From: Betaproteobacteria bacterium
GTDB lineage: Bacteria > Pseudomonadota > Gammaproteobacteria > Burkholderiales > Rhodocyclaceae
DNA: 12,408 bases
Direction: 5' to 3'
Assembly: GCA_028065725.1 (NCBI GenBank)
Contig: JAPTVL010000509.1
Location: 1 to 12,408 of the forward strand
Below are positions 1-7,568 of the stretch, one piece after another. The position numbers and the translations under genes are program-made. The notes beneath the pieces were generated by a model. That model saw only the letters and a list, made by a program, of their open reading frames with translations. It was not told the origin of the DNA and searched no databases. Numbering within the stretch: position 1 is the first letter of the stretch; every line of letters begins with the position of its first letter.

Positions 1-1
1 G

Positions 2-346
2 CATCCGGTCAGTTCGGTGGTACGCATCGGCGGCGCCGAAAGCGGCCTGCGCTATCTGCACTGCGTGCTGTGCGGCTCGGAATGGCACGTGGTGCGAGCC
101 AAGTGCAGCAACTGCGACAACACCCGTGGCATCGCTTCCTACCACCTGGAAGGCGAGACCCCCGTGGTGCGGGCCGAAAGCTGCCCGGAATGCCGGACCT
201 ATCTGAAAACCGTCCACCAGGACAAGGATCCGCTGGCCGACCCGGTGGCCGACGACCTCGCCAGCCTGACGCTCGACCTGCTGATGGACGAAACCGGCCA
301 CGCCAAAAGCGGGATCAACTGGTATCTGATTCAGGGTCAACTATAA
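2..346 (+). CDS. fdhE: Formate dehydrogenase accessory protein FdhE, C-terminal part (5' end outside window)
   Basis: The reading frame is open from base 2, and 114 residues are visible before a TAA stop. FdhE is a cytoplasmic iron-binding (rubredoxin-like) factor needed for maturation of respiratory formate dehydrogenases; the E. coli protein is about 309 residues. Seen here: three CxxC pairs (HCVLC near visible residue 21, CSNC near 35, CPEC near 61) and the family-typical stretches VVRIGG and LRYLHC. The GTG at 17-19 lies inside the conserved region and is not a plausible start, so the gene begins upstream of the window. selA follows after about 50 nt on the same strand. This links the Sec machinery to formate dehydrogenase, whose structural genes probably lie upstream. 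Confidence 0.9.
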   Translation, partial: HPVSSVVRIGGAESGLRYLHCVLCGSEWHVVRAKCSNCDNTRGIASYHLEGETPVVRAESCPECRTYLKTVHQDKDPLADPVADDLASLTLDLLMDETGHAKSGINWYLIQGQL

Positions 347-384
347 AAAGACTCAGCGGCGTCTAGCTGCTGCTCCGTCAACCC

Positions 385-391
385 AAAGGGA
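385..391 (+). promoter_or_regulatory. Ribosome binding site that favours the GTG start of selA
   Basis: The purine run AAAGGGA sits 9 nt before GTG at 401. It directly abuts the alternative TTG at 392, which is too close for normal Shine-Dalgarno use. This supports GTG 401 as the selA start. Confidence 0.45.
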
Positions 392-400
392 TTGTCTATC

Positions 401-1798
401 GTGCATAGCGCCCAAGCTCGTCCGCCTTCGATCGACCGCGTCCTCAACTGGGCCGCCGTTGCACCCCTGCTCGACGAATACGGCCGCGAACCGGTGCTCG
501 CCGGATTGCGCAGCGTGCTCGACCATGCCCGCCAGGCGGCACGCCAGGGCGATCTGGTCGATTACACCGAACCCGCGCTGGCGGCGCATCTCGCGTCGCA
601 TCTTGCACAGCACCATGCGCCGCGTCTGCGCCGGGTGTTCAACCTGACCGGTACCGTGCTGCATACCAACCTCGGCCGCGCGCCGCTGCCGGACGAGGCG
701 GTGGAAGCCTTGAGCAGGGCGGCACGCCATCCTTGCGCACTGGAATACGACCTCGAAAGCGGCGGGCGCGGCGACCGCGACGACATCGTGAACGACCTGC
801 TGTGCGAGCTCACCGGCGCCGAGGCCGCCACCGTGGTGAACAACAATGCCGCGGCGGTGTTCCTGCTGCTCAATACCCTGGCACTGAGGAAACAGGTGAT
901 CGTCTCGCGTGGCGAACTGGTGGAAATCGGCGGTGCATTTCGCGTACCGGACATCATGAGCCGCGCCGGCGCCCGACTGGTGGAGGTGGGCACCACCAAC
1001 CGCACCCACCTGCGCGATTTTGCCGACGCCGTCGGCCCGCGCAGCGCCATGCTGATGAAAGTGCATGCCAGCAACTACGCCATCCAGGGTTTCACCGCCA
1101 GCGTGGCGGAGGCGGAACTGGCGCAGCTCGCCCACACGCATGCGCTGCCCTTCGTGGTGGATCTGGGCAGCGGCACGCTCACCGAGCTGACGCGCTTCGG
1201 TCTGCCGCATGAACCGACGCCGCAGGAATCGCTGGCGGCCGGCACCGACCTCGTCAGCTTCAGCGGCGACAAGCTCCTGGGCGGACCGCAGGCCGGCATT
1301 CTGGTGGGACGCCGCGATCTGATCCAGCGCATCCGGAAGAACCCGCTCAAGCGCGCACTGCGCGTCGGCAAGCTCACGCTGGCGGCGCTGGAGGCAGTAC
1401 TGCGCTTGTATCGCGATCCCGACCGCCTGGCCGATCGGCTCACCACTCTGCACCTGCTCACCCGGCTGCCGCACGACATCCAGGCGCAGGCAGCGCGTCT
1501 GCTGCCGGCCATGCAGCAGGCACTCGTCGACTGGCCGGTGAAGGTGGAAGCCGAGCCGGCGCTGTCGCAGATCGGCAGCGGCTCGCTGCCGGTCGACCGG
1601 CTGGAGAGCTGGGCACTGGCGGTGCGACCCACCACGCGAAGAACCGGCGTGCTGTACGCCATCGAGGCCGCGCTGCGTGGTTTGCCGGTGCCGGTAATCG
1701 GGCGCATTGCAGACGGTGCACTGCGGCTCGACCTGCGCTGTCTGTCGGCGACCGACGAGACGGATTTTGAAACCCAGCTCGCGAAGCTGGCCGCATAA
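401..1798 (+). CDS. selA: L-seryl-tRNA(Sec) selenium transferase (selenocysteine synthase)
   Basis: SelA is a PLP-dependent enzyme that converts Ser-tRNA(Sec) to Sec-tRNA(Sec) using selenophosphate; the bacterial enzyme is a homodecamer. The 465-residue product matches the usual length of about 460. Seen here: [63 protein letters not shown], and the PLP-lysine motif [14 protein letters not shown] with the lysine codon at 1271-1273 (residue 291). The C-terminal motifs [13 protein letters not shown] and PVPVIGRI are also present. I chose GTG at 401 because of the purine run 9 nt upstream; TTG at 392 would add three residues. The gene follows fdhE and precedes the transglutaminase gene by 22 nt, so one transcript is likely. 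No key residue appears to be missing. Confidence 0.97.
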   Translation: MHSAQARPPSIDRVLNWAAVAPLLDEYGREPVLAGLRSVLDHARQAARQGDLVDYTEPALAAHLASHLAQHHAPRLRRVFNLTGTVLHTNLGRAPLPDEAVEALSRAARHPCALEYDLESGGRGDRDDIVNDLLCELTGAEAATVVNNNAAAVFLLLNTLALRKQVIVSRGELVEIGGAFRVPDIMSRAGARLVEVGTTNRTHLRDFADAVGPRSAMLMKVHASNYAIQGFTASVAEAELAQLAHTHALPFVVDLGSGTLTELTRFGLPHEPTPQESLAAGTDLVSFSGDKLLGGPQAGILVGRRDLIQRIRKNPLKRALRVGKLTLAALEAVLRLYRDPDRLADRLTTLHLLTRLPHDIQAQAARLLPAMQQALVDWPVKVEAEPALSQIGSGSLPVDRLESWALAVRPTTRRTGVLYAIEAALRGLPVPVIGRIADGALRLDLRCLSATDETDFETQLAKLAA

Positions 1799-1820
1799 CC
1801 CTTGAGAGTAGGAGTCTTGC

Positions 1821-2918
1821 ATGCAACGACGTGAATTCCTGTGGACGTCCGCGGCGCTGGCTGCGGGTTCGATGTGGCCCGCCCACCGGGGCATGGCGGC
1901 TTTCAACCCGTCTCCCGAGAACGGCTGGCGAAGCTTCGAAGTCAGCTTGCGGGTGGAGGTGCTCAAGCCGGAGGGCGCGACCCGCATCTGGCTGCCGTTG
2001 CCGTCGATGCAGGAACAGGACTGGATCCGGCCCATGGGCAGCCTGTGGCAGGGCAATGCCGCGCATGCCCGGCTGCTGCGCAATCCGGAATACGGCGCCG
2101 AGATGCTCTATGCGGAATGGGAAGCCGGCGAGAAACCGGTGCTGGAAGTGACGAGCCGCGTCGCCACCCGCGACCGCGCCATCGACCTCGCCCGCCCCGG
2201 CCAGGCGGCTCCGCTGTCGCGTGCGGATCGCCGACTCTATACGCGGGCGACGACACTGCTGCCCACCGACGGCATCGTCAGGAAGACCGCGCTCGACATC
2301 ACCCGCGGCATCAAAACCGATGAGGCAAGGGCGCGCGCGATCTACGAGTGGGTGGTGGACAACACCTTCCGCAACCCGACAACCCGCGGCTGCGGTCTCG
2401 GCGACATTCGCACCATGCTGATCACCGGCGACCTCTCCGGCAAGTGTGCCGACCTCAATGCGCTCTACGTCGGCCTCGCGCGCGCGGCAGGCTTGCCGGC
2501 ACGCGATGTCTACGGCATCCGTGTGGCGGACTCGCGCTTCGGCTACAAGAGCCTGGGCAAGAGCGGCGACATCAGCAAGGCCCAGCACTGCCGCGCCGAG
2601 GTGTGGCTGTCTGGATTCGGCTGGGTGCCGGTCGACCCTGCCGACGTGCGCAAGGTGGTGCTGGAAGAACAGCCCGGCGGCCTCAGCCTCACCGATGACA
2701 AGGTGATCGACGTGCGCAAGCGCCTGTTCGGGGCCTGGGAAATGAACTGGCTGGCCTACAACACCGCGCACGATCTGCCGCTGCCGGGCTCGCGCAAGGT
2801 CACGGTGCCCTTCCTCATGTATCCCCAGGGGGAAACCGCAGCCGGCCTGCTGGACAGCCTCGATCCCGGCACCTTCAGCTACCGCATCACCTCGCAGGAG
2901 ATCACGGCGCAATCATGA
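1821..2918 (+). CDS. Tat-exported transglutaminase-like cysteine protein between selA and selB
   Basis: The product has 365 residues. The N-terminus [16 protein letters not shown] is a twin-arginine (Tat) type signal, with RR followed by a hydrophobic stretch ending near residue 27, so export to the periplasm is predicted. The transglutaminase-like core (papain-type fold) has a candidate triad of Cys209 in [20 protein letters not shown], His256 in [11 protein letters not shown] and Asp272 in WVPVDPADV. All three are present, so the protein looks catalytically competent. Such domains act as proteases, amidases or cross-linking enzymes; the substrate cannot be told from sequence. GGAG at 1811-1814 precedes the ATG by 6 nt. 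The TGA stop overlaps the selB start (ATGA), which implies translational coupling. The family has no known part in Sec synthesis. Any link to a periplasmic formate dehydrogenase or other selenoprotein is inference. Confidence 0.93.
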   Translation: MQRREFLWTSAALAAGSMWPAHRGMAAFNPSPENGWRSFEVSLRVEVLKPEGATRIWLPLPSMQEQDWIRPMGSLWQGNAAHARLLRNPEYGAEMLYAEWEAGEKPVLEVTSRVATRDRAIDLARPGQAAPLSRADRRLYTRATTLLPTDGIVRKTALDITRGIKTDEARARAIYEWVVDNTFRNPTTRGCGLGDIRTMLITGDLSGKCADLNALYVGLARAAGLPARDVYGIRVADSRFGYKSLGKSGDISKAQHCRAEVWLSGFGWVPVDPADVRKVVLEEQPGGLSLTDDKVIDVRKRLFGAWEMNWLAYNTAHDLPLPGSRKVTVPFLMYPQGETAAGLLDSLDPGTFSYRITSQEITAQS

Positions 2919-4819
2919 TCGTCGGCACTGCCGGACACATCGACCACGGCAAGACCACGCTGGTGCACGCGCTCACCGGCGTCGACACCGACCGCCTCGC
3001 CGCCGAGAAGCTGCGCGGCATTTCCATCGAGCTGGGCTATGCCTATCAGCCGCTGGCCGATGGCGGCGTGCTGGGCTTCGTCGACGCGCCCGGCCACGAG
3101 CGCTTCATCCACACCATGCTCGCCGGCGCGGCGGGCATCGACTTCGCGCTGCTGGTGGTGGCGGCCGACGACGGCGTGATGCCGCAGACGCGCGAGCACC
3201 TCAACATCCTCGACTTGCTGGGCATCGAGCGCGGCGCGGTGGCCTTGACCAAAATTGACCGCGTCGAGCCCGAGCGTATTGAGGAAGTCGACCGCGACCT
3301 GCAGCGACTGCTGGCTGAAACGGCGCTCGCCGGCGCGCCGGTGTTTCCGCTTTCGGCGACGGACGGGCAGGGCGTCGATGCGTTGCGCGTGCATCTGCAC
3401 GAAGCTGCCCGATCGATGCCGCAGGCAAAAGAGGCGGGTGGCTTCCGCCTGGCGGTCGACCGCAGCTTCACACTGAAAGGCGCGGGCACCATCGTCACCG
3501 GCACCGTCTTCGCCGGCCGCGTCGAAGTAGGTGACGAACTGGTGGCGACGCCATCCGGCAAACCCGTGCGCGTGCGCAGCCTGCACGTGATGAACCGGCC
3601 GGCGCAGGCTGGGCAGGCCGGGCAGCGCTGCGCGCTCAATCTGGCCGGCGTCGGCAAGGACGAGATCGCACGCGGCGACTGGATCGTGGCGCCGCGCCTG
3701 CACGCGCCCACTGCGCGCTTCGACGTGCGCCTGACGCTGTCGCCGCAGGCGCCTGCGCCGTTGACGCACTGGGCGCCGGTGCACCTGCACCTGGGCGCGG
3801 CGCATGTCATGGCGCGGGTGGCGCTGCTGGAAGGCGACAGCCTGGCACCGGGCGACAGCGCGCTGGCGCAATTGGTCGCCGACCGTCCGCTCGGCGCGCT
3901 TCACGGCGACCGCTTCATCCTGCGCGATGCCGACGCGCGCCATACCCTCGGCGGTGGCGTGGTACTCGATCCCGATGCGCCGGCGCGCAAGCGCAAGACG
4001 CCGCTGCGCCTGGCCGAGCTGGCCGCGCTGGCTATTCCAGACATCGCGCCGCGCCTGCGCCAGTTGCTCGAGCTGCGCGGGCTCGATCTCGACCGCCTCG
4101 CCCTACACTGGAACTGCAAGGATCCGGCCGTACATCTGCCGCACGACTGTACACGGGTGCGCGCCGGCCACGAGGCCTGGGCATTTTCCGCCGCGCATTG
4201 GGCAAACCTGCAGGACAGGCTGCGCGCCGATCTCGCCGCCTTCCACGAACGCTTTCCCGACGAACTGGGCCCCGACGCCGCACGCGCCCGGCGCATGTTC
4301 CTGCCGACCCTGTCCGCCGCCGCATTCGCCGCGCTGACCGAGCAACTGCTGGCCGCAGGCGCATTGCAACGGAGCGGCTCCTGGCTACACCTGCCGACGC
4401 ACAGCGTCGCGCTCACCCGCGAGGAAGAGGCGCTCTACCAGCGCATCCGTCCCTGGCTCGCCGAGTCGCCTTTCGACCCGCCGTGGATGCGCGACCTGGC
4501 CAGAATGAGCGGCACAGACGAGGGTTCGATGCGCCGTCTGCTGCAGAAACTGGCGCGCCAGGGCATGCTGTACCAAATGGTGCGCGACCTGTTCTACCTG
4601 CCGGAAAGCGTGGCCCGACTGGCGGCGCTGGTGCAGGAACTGGAGCACGCGGCGGGTGAGACGCGCGCGGCGGAATTCCGCGACCGCAGCGGCCTCAGCC
4701 GCAAGCGCGCAATCCAGGTGCTGGAGTTTTTCGATCGGGTGGGCTACACGCGCCGCGTGCGCGAGGCGCATCGACTGCGCAATGCGGACATGTTCGGCAG
4801 GGCGGAACATGCTGCTTGA
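2915..4819 (+). CDS. selB: Selenocysteine-specific translation elongation factor SelB
   Basis: SelB is a GTPase that delivers Sec-tRNA(Sec) to the ribosome at UGA codons marked by a SECIS hairpin. The 634 residues compare with 614 in E. coli. Seen here: G1 GHIDHGKTT at residues 7-15, a switch I stretch [11 protein letters not shown] (Ser where E. coli has Thr), G3 DAPGHE at 57-62 and G4 TKID at 112-115. EF-Tu-like domains II and III follow ([13 protein letters not shown] near 187). The C-terminal third should be the winged-helix repeats that bind the SECIS; the end segment [23 protein letters not shown] is typical of the last one. The ATG overlaps the stop of the transglutaminase gene, and the nearest GGAG is 14 nt upstream, so start-stop coupling is likely. 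The gene ends in TGA only 3 nt before selC. Confidence 0.97.
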   Translation: MIVGTAGHIDHGKTTLVHALTGVDTDRLAAEKLRGISIELGYAYQPLADGGVLGFVDAPGHERFIHTMLAGAAGIDFALLVVAADDGVMPQTREHLNILDLLGIERGAVALTKIDRVEPERIEEVDRDLQRLLAETALAGAPVFPLSATDGQGVDALRVHLHEAARSMPQAKEAGGFRLAVDRSFTLKGAGTIVTGTVFAGRVEVGDELVATPSGKPVRVRSLHVMNRPAQAGQAGQRCALNLAGVGKDEIARGDWIVAPRLHAPTARFDVRLTLSPQAPAPLTHWAPVHLHLGAAHVMARVALLEGDSLAPGDSALAQLVADRPLGALHGDRFILRDADARHTLGGGVVLDPDAPARKRKTPLRLAELAALAIPDIAPRLRQLLELRGLDLDRLALHWNCKDPAVHLPHDCTRVRAGHEAWAFSAAHWANLQDRLRADLAAFHERFPDELGPDAARARRMFLPTLSAAAFAALTEQLLAAGALQRSGSWLHLPTHSVALTREEEALYQRIRPWLAESPFDPPWMRDLARMSGTDEGSMRRLLQKLARQGMLYQMVRDLFYLPESVARLAALVQELEHAAGETRAAEFRDRSGLSRKRAIQVLEFFDRVGYTRRVREAHRLRNADMFGRAEHAA

Positions 4820-4822
4820 ATT

Positions 4823-4918
4823 GGAAGGGACGCGTTCCTGGTGGTGCGGCCGGACTTCAAATCCGGTTGGGGGTGTCAGTCGCTCCCGGGTGGGTTCGAC
4901 TCCCACTCCCTTCCGCCA
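4823..4918 (+). tRNA. selC: tRNA-Sec (anticodon TCA), CCA encoded
   Basis: The 96-nt gene folds into the diagnostic bacterial tRNA-Sec. The 8-bp acceptor stem is GGAAGGGA (4823-4830) with TCCCTTCC (4907-4914), and G4915 is the discriminator before CCA. The 5-bp T stem is GTGGG (4890-4894) with CCCAC (4902-4906), giving the 8+5 architecture that EF-Tu rejects and SelB selects. The anticodon stem CCGGA/TCCGG encloses loop CTTCAAA with TCA at 4857-4859. The long variable arm pairs 4869-4875 with 4881-4887 (7 bp including G-U pairs). The D stem is 6 bp (4833-4838 with 4843-4848) with one T-T mismatch. It begins 3 nt after the selB stop and must share the selB transcript unless a promoter lies inside selB. 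Confidence 0.97.
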
Positions 4919-4930
4919 CATTTTTTGGAT
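4919..4930 (+). terminator. Possible transcription end after selC (T6 run)
   Basis: A run of six T (4921-4926) starts 2 nt after the encoded CCA. The folded tRNA could act as the upstream structure of an intrinsic terminator. The sequence then turns mixed, and the next gene is convergent. Confidence 0.3.
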
Positions 4931-4945
4931 TATTTGATGGTGTCA

Positions 4946-4964
4946 GGAATCGACAGCCGATTCC
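4946..4964. other. 7-bp inverted repeat in the convergent intergenic region
   Basis: GGAATCG (4946-4952) and CGATTCC (4958-4964) are perfect complements around a 5-nt loop. The repeat lies between selC (+) and the kinase gene (-) in a stretch with no gene (4919-5141). No T run follows on either strand, so it is at best a weak or Rho-assisted terminator or an RNA-end stabiliser. Confidence 0.35.
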
Positions 4965-5141
4965 GGCCAATCGCGCCGAGCATCTGGCTCTGAGTGAACG
5001 AAGTCGAACCCAACAATAACTTGCGGACTTGAGTTTATGCGCGGGGTTATCGAGTTCATCAAGCGTGCGCACGCCGCCCAGCCTTGAAAATCAATACGCT
5101 ACGCCGTGCATTGCAAACCGGCTCTGCACACGCCTGCACGA

Positions 5142-6674
5142 CTACGCGTCGATTCTGGCAATGTCTGCCTGCTCGTTGGCAGCGAGCGGCTCTTCGGTAT
5201 CGAGTTGATGCTGCAGCACGGCGAGATCGGCTTCCGAGGCGTCGTTGCCAGCGCGTGCTCGCTGGACGATGCGTTCGCGCAGGGTGGCGACGGGGACAGG
5301 GAAGTCGAGGATGCGGAATTCGACGTTGCGGATGCGCGCCATTTCGCGCAGCAGGTCGCGCTGCCAGCGCGCGGTGAAGGTGGCGTCGACGATGACCGGC
5401 CAGCCGGCGTCGAGGATTTCTCCCGTCAGCCACGCCAGATGGGCATAGGTGCGGCGGGTGGCATCGGCTGCGTATAAATCCCGTCCGACGCCGGAGCCGC
5501 TTTTCGCCAGGGCATCGAGGCCGGCGAGGCGCTTGCGCTCGACGTCGGAACGCAGGCGGATGGCACCCGGAGTCTGCATCAGTTTTTGCGTGACGGTGGT
5601 CTTGCCGGAGCCAGACAGACCATGGGTGATGTCGAGTCGCAAGGGCAGGAGGCGCGCAAGCGCGGTGGCCAGATGCAGCAGCGTGTGCACTTCGGCGAGC
5701 GCGGCAGCGCGCTCGCGGCCGGCGGTCTGCGCGGCGCGGATGGCCGCCACCTTGGCGCGCACCAGTGCGCGGTAAACGGCGTAGTAGCGCAAGAGCACAA
5801 GCCCCGCGTAATCGCCGGTGGCTTCCAGCCAGAGGTTGAGGAACAGCCAGGCCCAGTCGGCATAGCCGCGCTGCAGCAGGTCCATGTAGCAGAAGGCGAC
5901 TTCGGACTGGATGTCGATCCAGCGCAGTTCTGGATTGAATTCGATGCAGTCGAACACCAGCAGCTGGTCATCGACCCAGGCCAGGTTGCCCAGATGCAGG
6001 TCGCCGTGGCATTCGCGCACGAAGCCGTCGCGCTTGCGCGCAGCCATCAGCGGGGCGATCCGGGCATGTTCGGTTTCGCTCCAGCGTTGCAGGGCGTCGA
6101 GCAGTTCGCGATCGGCCGGGTCGTCGAGGCGCGATGCGATCTGCTCGAAATTCTGCACCACCGGCTTCCGGATTTTTTCCGGAGTGCCCCAGGGGCTGTC
6201 TGGCGCGGCGCGCGCGCAGCCTGCGAGATGGAAGCGGGCAAGGGTGGCGGCAATGGCTTCGACGTGGTGCGCGGTCAGGGCGCCCTCTGCGTCGAGTCGG
6301 TCGAGCGTGGCGTCCACCGGGAACTGTCTCATCTTCACGGCATACTCGAAGGTCGTGCCGCTGCCGTTGATGCGCGGGGCGGCCGGGGTGCCGGTGATGG
6401 GGACGACGTCGAGATAGATGGCCGGCGCGAGCCGCCGGTTGAGTTGCACTTCGTCGCAGCAGGCGTGCAGGCGCTTGTCGAGGCTGCTGAAATCAAGGAA
6501 GCCGAGGTTGATCGGCTTCTTGATCTTGTAGGCGAATTCGCCGGTGAGCAGAACCCAGGAGATATGGGTTTCGACGACCCGGACCGGGCCGGCCGCGTGA
6601 TCGTAGCAGGCCGGGTCGAGCAGGCTCTGGATCAGTTCGGCCGATTCAGGCATCGTTTCCGGTTTGCTGTCCAT
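5142..6674 (-). CDS. Bifunctional aminoglycoside phosphotransferase-like / P-loop kinase protein
   Basis: The product has 510 residues and two domains. The N-terminal domain (about 20-340) has a protein-kinase-like aminoglycoside phosphotransferase fold, with the catalytic-loop motif CHGDLHLGN at 222-230 and the metal-binding motif VFDCIEFN at 240-247. The C-terminal domain (about 345-505) is an AAA_33-type P-loop kinase with Walker A GLSGSGKTT at 352-360 and a Walker B-like VIVDATF at 427-433. Proteins of this two-domain architecture are widespread but I know of no proven substrate, and antibiotic resistance should not be assumed. ATG 6674 was chosen because longer starts run into hpf; ATG 6653 is the alternative. 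It lies 29 nt after hpf on the same strand, so it is probably the last gene of that operon. The TAG stop faces the sel operon. Confidence 0.88.
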   Translation of the reverse strand: MDSKPETMPESAELIQSLLDPACYDHAAGPVRVVETHISWVLLTGEFAYKIKKPINLGFLDFSSLDKRLHACCDEVQLNRRLAPAIYLDVVPITGTPAAPRINGSGTTFEYAVKMRQFPVDATLDRLDAEGALTAHHVEAIAATLARFHLAGCARAAPDSPWGTPEKIRKPVVQNFEQIASRLDDPADRELLDALQRWSETEHARIAPLMAARKRDGFVRECHGDLHLGNLAWVDDQLLVFDCIEFNPELRWIDIQSEVAFCYMDLLQRGYADWAWLFLNLWLEATGDYAGLVLLRYYAVYRALVRAKVAAIRAAQTAGRERAAALAEVHTLLHLATALARLLPLRLDITHGLSGSGKTTVTQKLMQTPGAIRLRSDVERKRLAGLDALAKSGSGVGRDLYAADATRRTYAHLAWLTGEILDAGWPVIVDATFTARWQRDLLREMARIRNVEFRILDFPVPVATLRERIVQRARAGNDASEADLAVLQHQLDTEEPLAANEQADIARIDA

Positions 6675-6703
6675 GGCTGTCTGCCCGGCCGAGGCGCGCG
6701 TTC

Positions 6704-7009
6704 CTACAACTGCCGCGCGTAATCTTCCAGTTGCCGCTTGGCGGCGTCGAAGGCGTCGCGCAGCGCAACGTAGGCATCCTCGTTCTGCTGCTTGTCCACC
6801 ACGATTTCCGAACCGGGCACGCCGAGGTCGATGCGGACGTTGAAGGGTTTGCCCTGCTGGTGATGCTTGGCGGGCTGTTCGACCACCACCCGGCAACTGA
6901 TGATGTCGGCAAAGACCTGTTCGAGTTTCTGCACCTTTTCGCGGATGTGCGTATCGAGGGCGTCGGAATGGGGAATGTCGCGGAAGGTGATTTGAAGCGG
7001 GGTTTTCAT
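6704..7009 (-). CDS. HPF/RaiA family ribosome hibernation factor (short form)
   Basis: This 101-residue protein belongs to the HPF/RaiA (sigma-54 modulation protein) family, which binds the 30S decoding centre in slow growth and either dimerises or inactivates 70S ribosomes. Seen here: N-terminal PLQITFRDIPHSDALDTHIREK, the central strand SCRVVVEQPAKHHQQGKPF, VRIDLGVPGSEIVV and the C-terminal helix VALRDAFDAAKRQLEDY. The length fits the short form (E. coli HPF 95, RaiA 113), with no C-terminal dimerisation extension. GGAG 5 nt before ATG 7009 fixes the start; in-frame starts further upstream would overlap the preceding gene. It lies between the DksA-like gene (47 nt gap with a strong hairpin) and the kinase gene (29 nt gap). 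Confidence 0.92.
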   Translation of the reverse strand: MKTPLQITFRDIPHSDALDTHIREKVQKLEQVFADIISCRVVVEQPAKHHQQGKPFNVRIDLGVPGSEIVVDKQQNEDAYVALRDAFDAAKRQLEDYARQL

Positions 7010-7014
7010 GATGA

Positions 7015-7018
7015 CTCC
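7015..7018 (-). promoter_or_regulatory. Ribosome binding site of the HPF/RaiA gene
   Basis: GGAG on the - strand, 5 nt before ATG 7009, settles the start. It lies 13 nt downstream of the hairpin at 7032-7054, so it remains accessible when the hairpin forms. Confidence 0.7.
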
Positions 7019-7031
7019 GTTGGGTTGGGGT

Positions 7032-7054
7032 GGAAGCAGGACCGTCCTGCCTCC
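7032..7054 (-). other. Strong hairpin in the leader between the DksA-like and hpf genes
   Basis: This is a near-perfect palindrome with 11-nt arms centred on 7043. In the - strand RNA all 11 positions can pair (one as G-U), for example a 9-bp stem with the 5-nt loop ACGGU. On the + strand the same position is an A-C mismatch, so the structure favours the transcript that reads these genes. It starts 2 nt after the TAA of the DksA-like gene. No U run follows, so it is more likely an attenuating, processing or stabilising element than a simple terminator. Confidence 0.55.
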
Positions 7055-7056
7055 GC

Positions 7057-7455
7057 TTACATTTTCGGGTGGCCTTCCTGGGCGTAGCTCTTTTCGCGCT
7101 GTTCCTGGCAGACGATGCAGCGTTTGGCGGTCGGATAGGCCATCAGGCGGGGAAAGGTGACATCCTCTCCGCAATCGATGCAGACGCCATATTCGCCGTT
7201 CTTGATGCGCTGCAATGCGGCTTCGATATCGCGCATCGCGTCAATATGGCGATCCAGGATTGACAGATTGAAATCCGCCAGCGCATTGGCCAGCGATTCG
7301 TCGCCACTGTCGCCAGGCTCCTGGTTGAGCAGGTCGATGCGATGCTGGTTGCCCGAGTTTTCCAGTTCCTCGCGCACTTCGCGCAGCAAGGCCTGGTATT
7401 CCTCGTTCAGTTTCCTGGTGAGCTGTTCAAGCTGGGAAGGGCTGAGTGCGGACAT
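7057..7455 (-). CDS. TraR/DksA-type zinc-finger transcriptional regulator
   Basis: The 132-residue protein has an N-terminal coiled-coil-forming helical region and a C-terminal four-cysteine zinc finger: CIDC (Cys92, Cys95) and CIVC (Cys113, Cys116) around LMAYPTAKR. DksA-type proteins enter the RNA polymerase secondary channel and, with ppGpp, reset promoter activity in starvation. The coiled-coil tip of DksA carries DxxDxA; here the matching segment is GDSGDES, giving Asp49, Asp52 and Ser54 in place of Ala. The length is shorter than canonical DksA (151 in E. coli), so this is probably a paralogue and I give no symbol. GGAG lies 5 nt before ATG 7455. It is the first gene of the cluster with hpf and the kinase gene. 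The 113 nt upstream hold two hairpins but no convincing promoter. Confidence 0.9.
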   Translation of the reverse strand: MSALSPSQLEQLTRKLNEEYQALLREVREELENSGNQHRIDLLNQEPGDSGDESLANALADFNLSILDRHIDAMRDIEAALQRIKNGEYGVCIDCGEDVTFPRLMAYPTAKRCIVCQEQREKSYAQEGHPKM

Positions 7456-7501
7456 TGGATCTCCTGCGCGTGTGGATTTGGAAGATGCGTCTTTAATCTA
7501 A

Positions 7502-7515
7502 GGATAGCAATATCC
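7502..7515. other. Small inverted repeat upstream of the DksA-like gene
   Basis: GGATA (7502-7506) and TATCC (7511-7515) pair around the tetraloop GCAA on the + strand, or TTGC on the - strand. The stem is short. The site lies 47 nt upstream of the start codon, so it could fall near the promoter or in the 5' leader. Confidence 0.25.
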
Positions 7516-7534
7516 CATTTGAATGGCGACCCAG

Positions 7535-7553
7535 GGATTCCTTGCTTGAATCC
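7535..7553. other. Inverted repeat just after the c-di-GMP gene
   Basis: GGATTC (7535-7540) and GAATCC (7548-7553) pair perfectly across a 7-nt loop, 15 nt past the TGA of the GGDEF/EAL gene. No T run follows on the - strand, so any termination would be weak or Rho-linked. It is the best candidate boundary between the two - strand operons. Confidence 0.3.
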
Positions 7554-7568
7554 GGCCGTCCCCTTCTC

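Noticed and set aside
353..2083. Long open frame of 576 codons on the - strand over selA
   Set aside because: It is antisense to a clearly conserved selA, has a composition typical of GC-rich shadow frames and shows no recognisable motif.
1458..2912. Open frame of 484 codons on the - strand over selA and the transglutaminase gene
   Set aside because: It spans two real + strand genes, has no motif and is a shadow.
4817..4819. selB UGA read as selenocysteine to extend SelB
   Set aside because: The frame would run through the tRNA gene. SelB already ends with its normal final winged-helix segment, and no SECIS-like hairpin other than the tRNA itself follows.
4895..4918. selC 3' end as an integration (att) site
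   Set aside because: tRNA-Sec genes are known phage and island targets, but no second copy of the 3' segment and no integrase are visible in the window.
5586..6722. Open frame of 378 codons on the + strand over the kinase gene
   Set aside because: The opposite strand encodes HGDLHLGN and a Walker A motif; this frame has neither a good start nor a motif.
6675..6896. Upstream N-terminal extension of the kinase protein
   Set aside because: It would overlap most of hpf in another frame and adds arginine- and alanine-rich sequence unlike the family start.
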